Source: Phycisphaerae bacterium
GTDB lineage: Bacteria > Planctomycetota > Phycisphaerae > UBA1845
Direction: 5' to 3'
Assembly (NCBI GenBank): GCA_029260215.1
Contig: JAJDDQ010000033.1
Span: 1-45,517, forward strand
DNA length: 45,517 bases
Shown here: positions 43,494 through 45,517 of the stretch, piece after piece
Layout: every line of letters starts with the position of its first letter
Numbering within the stretch: position 1 is the first letter of the stretch
Notes under the pieces: model-generated
Seen by the model: only the letters and a program-made list of their open reading frames with translations
The model's database searches: none
What the model was told of the DNA's origin: nothing
Program-made: the position numbers and the translations under genes

Positions 43494-44836
43494 AATCCCA
43501 GGAATCGCAAGAATACATCCTGCGTCAAAATGGGGATGGAAAGCTCGGTGGCTGATGCGATCGCACCATCGTAAGCGTCGAGACGTCGCTGAAACATCCG
43601 CTGCCGTTCCTGCCCCGCCTGATCGAGACGCGAGCTGTCCGATGCCACGGCGGATGGCACCAACGGGGCAAAACCAGCCACGACGAAATCCACGCGGCTG
43701 GAGATGCCGCTCAAAACGGTTCCACCCCATTGCGTGATGATACTGCCGATGCGCTGGTCGCCGTCGATGTCGTTTCGCCCGTCTGCGTTCAAGTCAAACT
43801 CCCCGACGACCACAAAGCGAAGCGGTCTGGCGGGGTCGTAAACAGGGTTTGCGACCAAATCGCCGGTCAGGATGACCTCAAAAGGATCGATCGAGGCAAT
43901 GTTGCACTCAGCCGTCAGATCGTGAACCTGAACGACCTCGATCTGTGCCTTGGCCCGACCGTCCGGTGGGATGCCTGTGTCGGGGTAAACCGCGAAACGC
44001 AGGCCCGGCGTGAGGTTATGACGCCTTCCGAGGCTGATGTAGACCACGCCCTGCCGCGGGTAGGACTCTACGACCTGCCCGTCAGCCGCCCGAAGCGTCA
44101 GCAATTCTCCGGGGGTGATCTGAAGTTCGCCGACCTTGGCCTGCAAATCGGAGTAGCGGGATTCCAGTTCCTCTCGACGCGCGATCTCGTCGCGCAGCTT
44201 GTTTCGTTCGTCCTGAATGTCGCGAGCCGACTTTTGTCCGATTTCGTCGATGCTACGCTCGAAACCATCGACCTCGCCATCGCGAGCAGCCGCGTACTCA
44301 GCCCGGTTGGCTTCGATATCGTCGACGCGGCCTTTGAGTTCAGCCGTAGCGTTGTCGAACGCCGTTTTAAGCTCCTCGTGTTGCGCGAGCAGTTCCTGAT
44401 ATTGGATTTCAGCTTGCCCTGCCCGGTCTTCCGCCGCGGTGCGCAATTGGTGCTGGCTTTTGAATTCGTCGTAGAGGATGGTGGTGGCTGGCAAGATGGT
44501 CGTCGTTTGGAACGGCGTGGCATCCTCGACCAGCCCGTCGGAGACAATCCGTTCGAACAGGGCTGTCACCTTGGCGGTGATGACTTCGACGTCGTCGGTC
44601 TCCTCGCCGATGGCGATGTTGGCGATATCCGCCAGCATGCGGTCGGCCTGTGATTTCGACCGGGTAATATCGTTGTTGCGGCTACGCAGGCTCTGGTTTT
44701 CCTTGTCGATGGCTTCCTGGTCGGTGTAAAGCCAGACAAGGAGCACGGTGGACGCCATCCACAGGAAAACAAAACCGATCATCCAGACGTGTACGGCCGA
44801 AAACCCGCCACGTCCGGCTGCCCTTGCCTGAGCCAT
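43490..44836 (-). CDS. Second membrane-anchored coiled-coil protein with C-terminal beta domain
   Basis: 448 aa. ATG 44836 has CGGAG 9 nt upstream. One N-terminal helix (VHVWMIGFVFLWMASTVLLVWLY-like, about 14-35) is followed by a coiled coil (about 40-240, rich in Glu/Gln/Arg, e.g. EIGQKSARDIQDERNKLRDE). A beta domain (about 245-345) contains GQVVESYPRQGVVYISLGRR, GLRFAVYPDTG and KAQIEVVQVHD, and ends in LTGDLVANPVYDP. A Rossmann-like or BRCT-like region follows (FVVVGEFDLNADGRNDIDGD, GTVLSGISSRVDFVVAGFAP). The first three parts match the layout of the protein at 29248-30144. No enzyme motif is seen; a scaffold at the envelope is plausible. Confidence 0.6.
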   Translation of the reverse strand: MAQARAAGRGGFSAVHVWMIGFVFLWMASTVLLVWLYTDQEAIDKENQSLRSRNNDITRSKSQADRMLADIANIAIGEETDDVEVITAKVTALFERIVSDGLVEDATPFQTTTILPATTILYDEFKSQHQLRTAAEDRAGQAEIQYQELLAQHEELKTAFDNATAELKGRVDDIEANRAEYAAARDGEVDGFERSIDEIGQKSARDIQDERNKLRDEIARREELESRYSDLQAKVGELQITPGELLTLRAADGQVVESYPRQGVVYISLGRRHNLTPGLRFAVYPDTGIPPDGRAKAQIEVVQVHDLTAECNIASIDPFEVILTGDLVANPVYDPARPLRFVVVGEFDLNADGRNDIDGDQRIGSIITQWGGTVLSGISSRVDFVVAGFAPLVPSAVASDSSRLDQAGQERQRMFQRRLDAYDGAIASATELSIPILTQDVFLRFLGF

Positions 44837-44942
44837 GATTACCCGCTCCGAGAAAGTCCGTCGCCGCAAACCAACACTACAGCCCCGTGATTCTTAGGGG
44901 CGTGCCCGAACGTGTCAAGAAACCCAGGTCGGCCCAATTAAG

Positions 44943-44954
44943 AGGGGTCGGGAG
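44943..44954 (+). repeat. Fragment of the inverted-repeat core found at 23137-23212
   Basis: AGGGGTCGGGAG is the same 12 bases as in the left arm of the perfect inverted repeat. The following CAATCCTGTTTGG differs and no second arm is found. The rest of 44837-45088 holds no gene. Confidence 0.4.
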
Positions 44955-45088
44955 CAATCCTGTTTGGCACACAGCTTGCTCGGCGAGGACGGTGTGCGGT
45001 GTGGCGGGGGTTTCGGGGGAACAACGCTCGTTAAATGCGCGCAGCATCGACGGCCGACTCGTGCGGGCGACACGGCTGGTTAGGATTG

Positions 45089-45322
45089 CTAAGCCAGTTT
45101 TTCGATCTGGGCGAGAAGCTCCTCCTCGTCGGCTAATCCCTTGAAGTAATGACAGATTATCTCGTAGGTGCGCAGCGTCGGTTTTTTGCCGGTCCACAAC
45201 GCAATCAACAGACAGGCAATCCTGCCCAGGTATACCTGGATTTCGATTCCGTTGGCGGCGTGGCTTATCAAGTGCCGGCAACCCAGAACGTGCTTGAAAA
45301 ATCGGGTTCTCCTGCCAAAAAG
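45089..45322 (-). pseudogene. IS4-like transposase, C-terminal remnant
   Basis: Read on the minus strand the open frame gives FFKHVLGCRHLISHAANGIE, IQVYLGRIACLLIALWTGKK, PTLRTYEIICHYFKGLADEE and ELLAQIEKLA then stop. This is the usual C-terminus of IS4-type DDE transposases (FF+..K..LG.+HL.s...NGI.IQ.Y...IA.LL...TG+.PT+R..E....Y..G.A.EEEL). The frame is blocked by TAA at 45323-45325, right where the IS5-like element end (GGGACGACC) begins. The N-terminal part is therefore lost, apparently by insertion of that element. Confidence 0.75.
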
Positions 45323-45349
45323 TTACTAGGTCGTCCCTGAAAAAGCCTC

Positions 45350-45517
45350 CTACGCGGCGTCGAGATATTTTTTCGTCTGGAATTGCTGGAATTGATAGTC
45401 ACATTTTGTGGCTCTGGGCCAGCCGGCCAGCGCGAGCACCGTCTGGAGCACGGATGCGCGCAGCGCAAAGACAAACCGCCCGGCGGCCCGACGGTAAAGG
45501 CCCAACAGTTTTCGCAA
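45350..45517 (-). CDS. IS5-like transposase C-terminus (runs off window)
   Basis: 55 codons enter from the right edge: LRKLLGLYRRAAGRFVFALR, ASVLQTVLALAGWPRATKCD, YQFQQFQTKKYLDAA, stop TAG at 45350. It is an intact version of the left-edge remnant (288-440), where a TAG replaces the Trp codon of AGWPR. The beginning and catalytic residues lie outside the window, so activity is unknown. Family: IS5-like DDE, from the NLRKLL-type C-terminus of the left copy. Confidence 0.65.
   Translation of the reverse strand: MRKLLGLYRRAAGRFVFALRASVLQTVLALAGWPRATKCDYQFQQFQTKKYLDAA

Noticed and set aside
44877-45281. 134-aa minus-strand frame near the right edge
   Set aside because: It overlaps the IS4-like remnant in a different frame and has no similarity; the 45089-45322 frame carries the transposase motifs.

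Overview
The window looks like a chromosomal segment of a GC-rich, Gram-negative bacterium, most likely a planctomycete. The evidence is a combination of traits: an IPTL-CTERM sorting tail on a giant secreted protein, dockerin-like Ca-binding ends, ACCLPDGTC-type cysteine repeats, a C-x-x-CGYNLTGN...CPECG zinc ribbon, McsA/McsB arginine kinase, several TTG/GTG starts with good Shine-Dalgarno (SD) sequences, and outer-membrane-type lipoproteins. No tRNA, rRNA or CRISPR array was seen.

Both edges are insertion-sequence debris. On the left are the first codons of an IS110-like transposase (1-30, minus) and a decayed C-terminal piece of an IS5-like transposase (plus). On the right are an IS4-like transposase C-terminus (45089-45322, minus) and a second copy of the same IS5-like C-terminus in opposite orientation (45350-45517, minus, runs off the window).

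780-6148 (minus): a 1513-aa modular secreted protein with an IPTL-CTERM tail, and an Lnt-like membrane protein without its catalytic half.

6555-14852: the most interesting block, a candidate porin-cytochrome conduit. A divergent pair of heme lipoproteins (pentaheme and monoheme, minus) faces a plus-strand cluster: a cysteine-free outer-membrane beta-barrel, an NHL-propeller lipoprotein, an 11-12 heme cytochrome, a tetraheme cytochrome and a second NHL-propeller lipoprotein. Several genes overlap by 4 nt. The set contains periplasmic, barrel and multiheme parts, as expected for electron transfer across an outer membrane.

14933-24519: a PQQ-type sugar dehydrogenase with dockerin-like tail, an M28 peptidase/thioesterase/Tat-exported aminotransferase-fold operon, a TMTC-like membrane glycosyltransferase with TPRs, a zinc-ribbon membrane protein and a kinase-fold protein.

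24716-38201: housekeeping genes. These are a pterin-synthase-fold protein lacking the usual Cys, mcsA-mcsB, mreB-mreC with a 49-aa membrane protein and a coiled-coil protein upstream, pyrC, a pyruvate phosphate dikinase with a histone-H1-like tail, a PilB/GspE ATPase and pgk.

38202-44836: a possible small RNA or attenuator, a cardiolipin synthase, a diheme peroxidase-like protein with eight cysteine repeats, and a second membrane-anchored coiled-coil protein related in architecture to the one near mreB.

Dispersed palindromic repeats (three families) sit in the gaps between operons.
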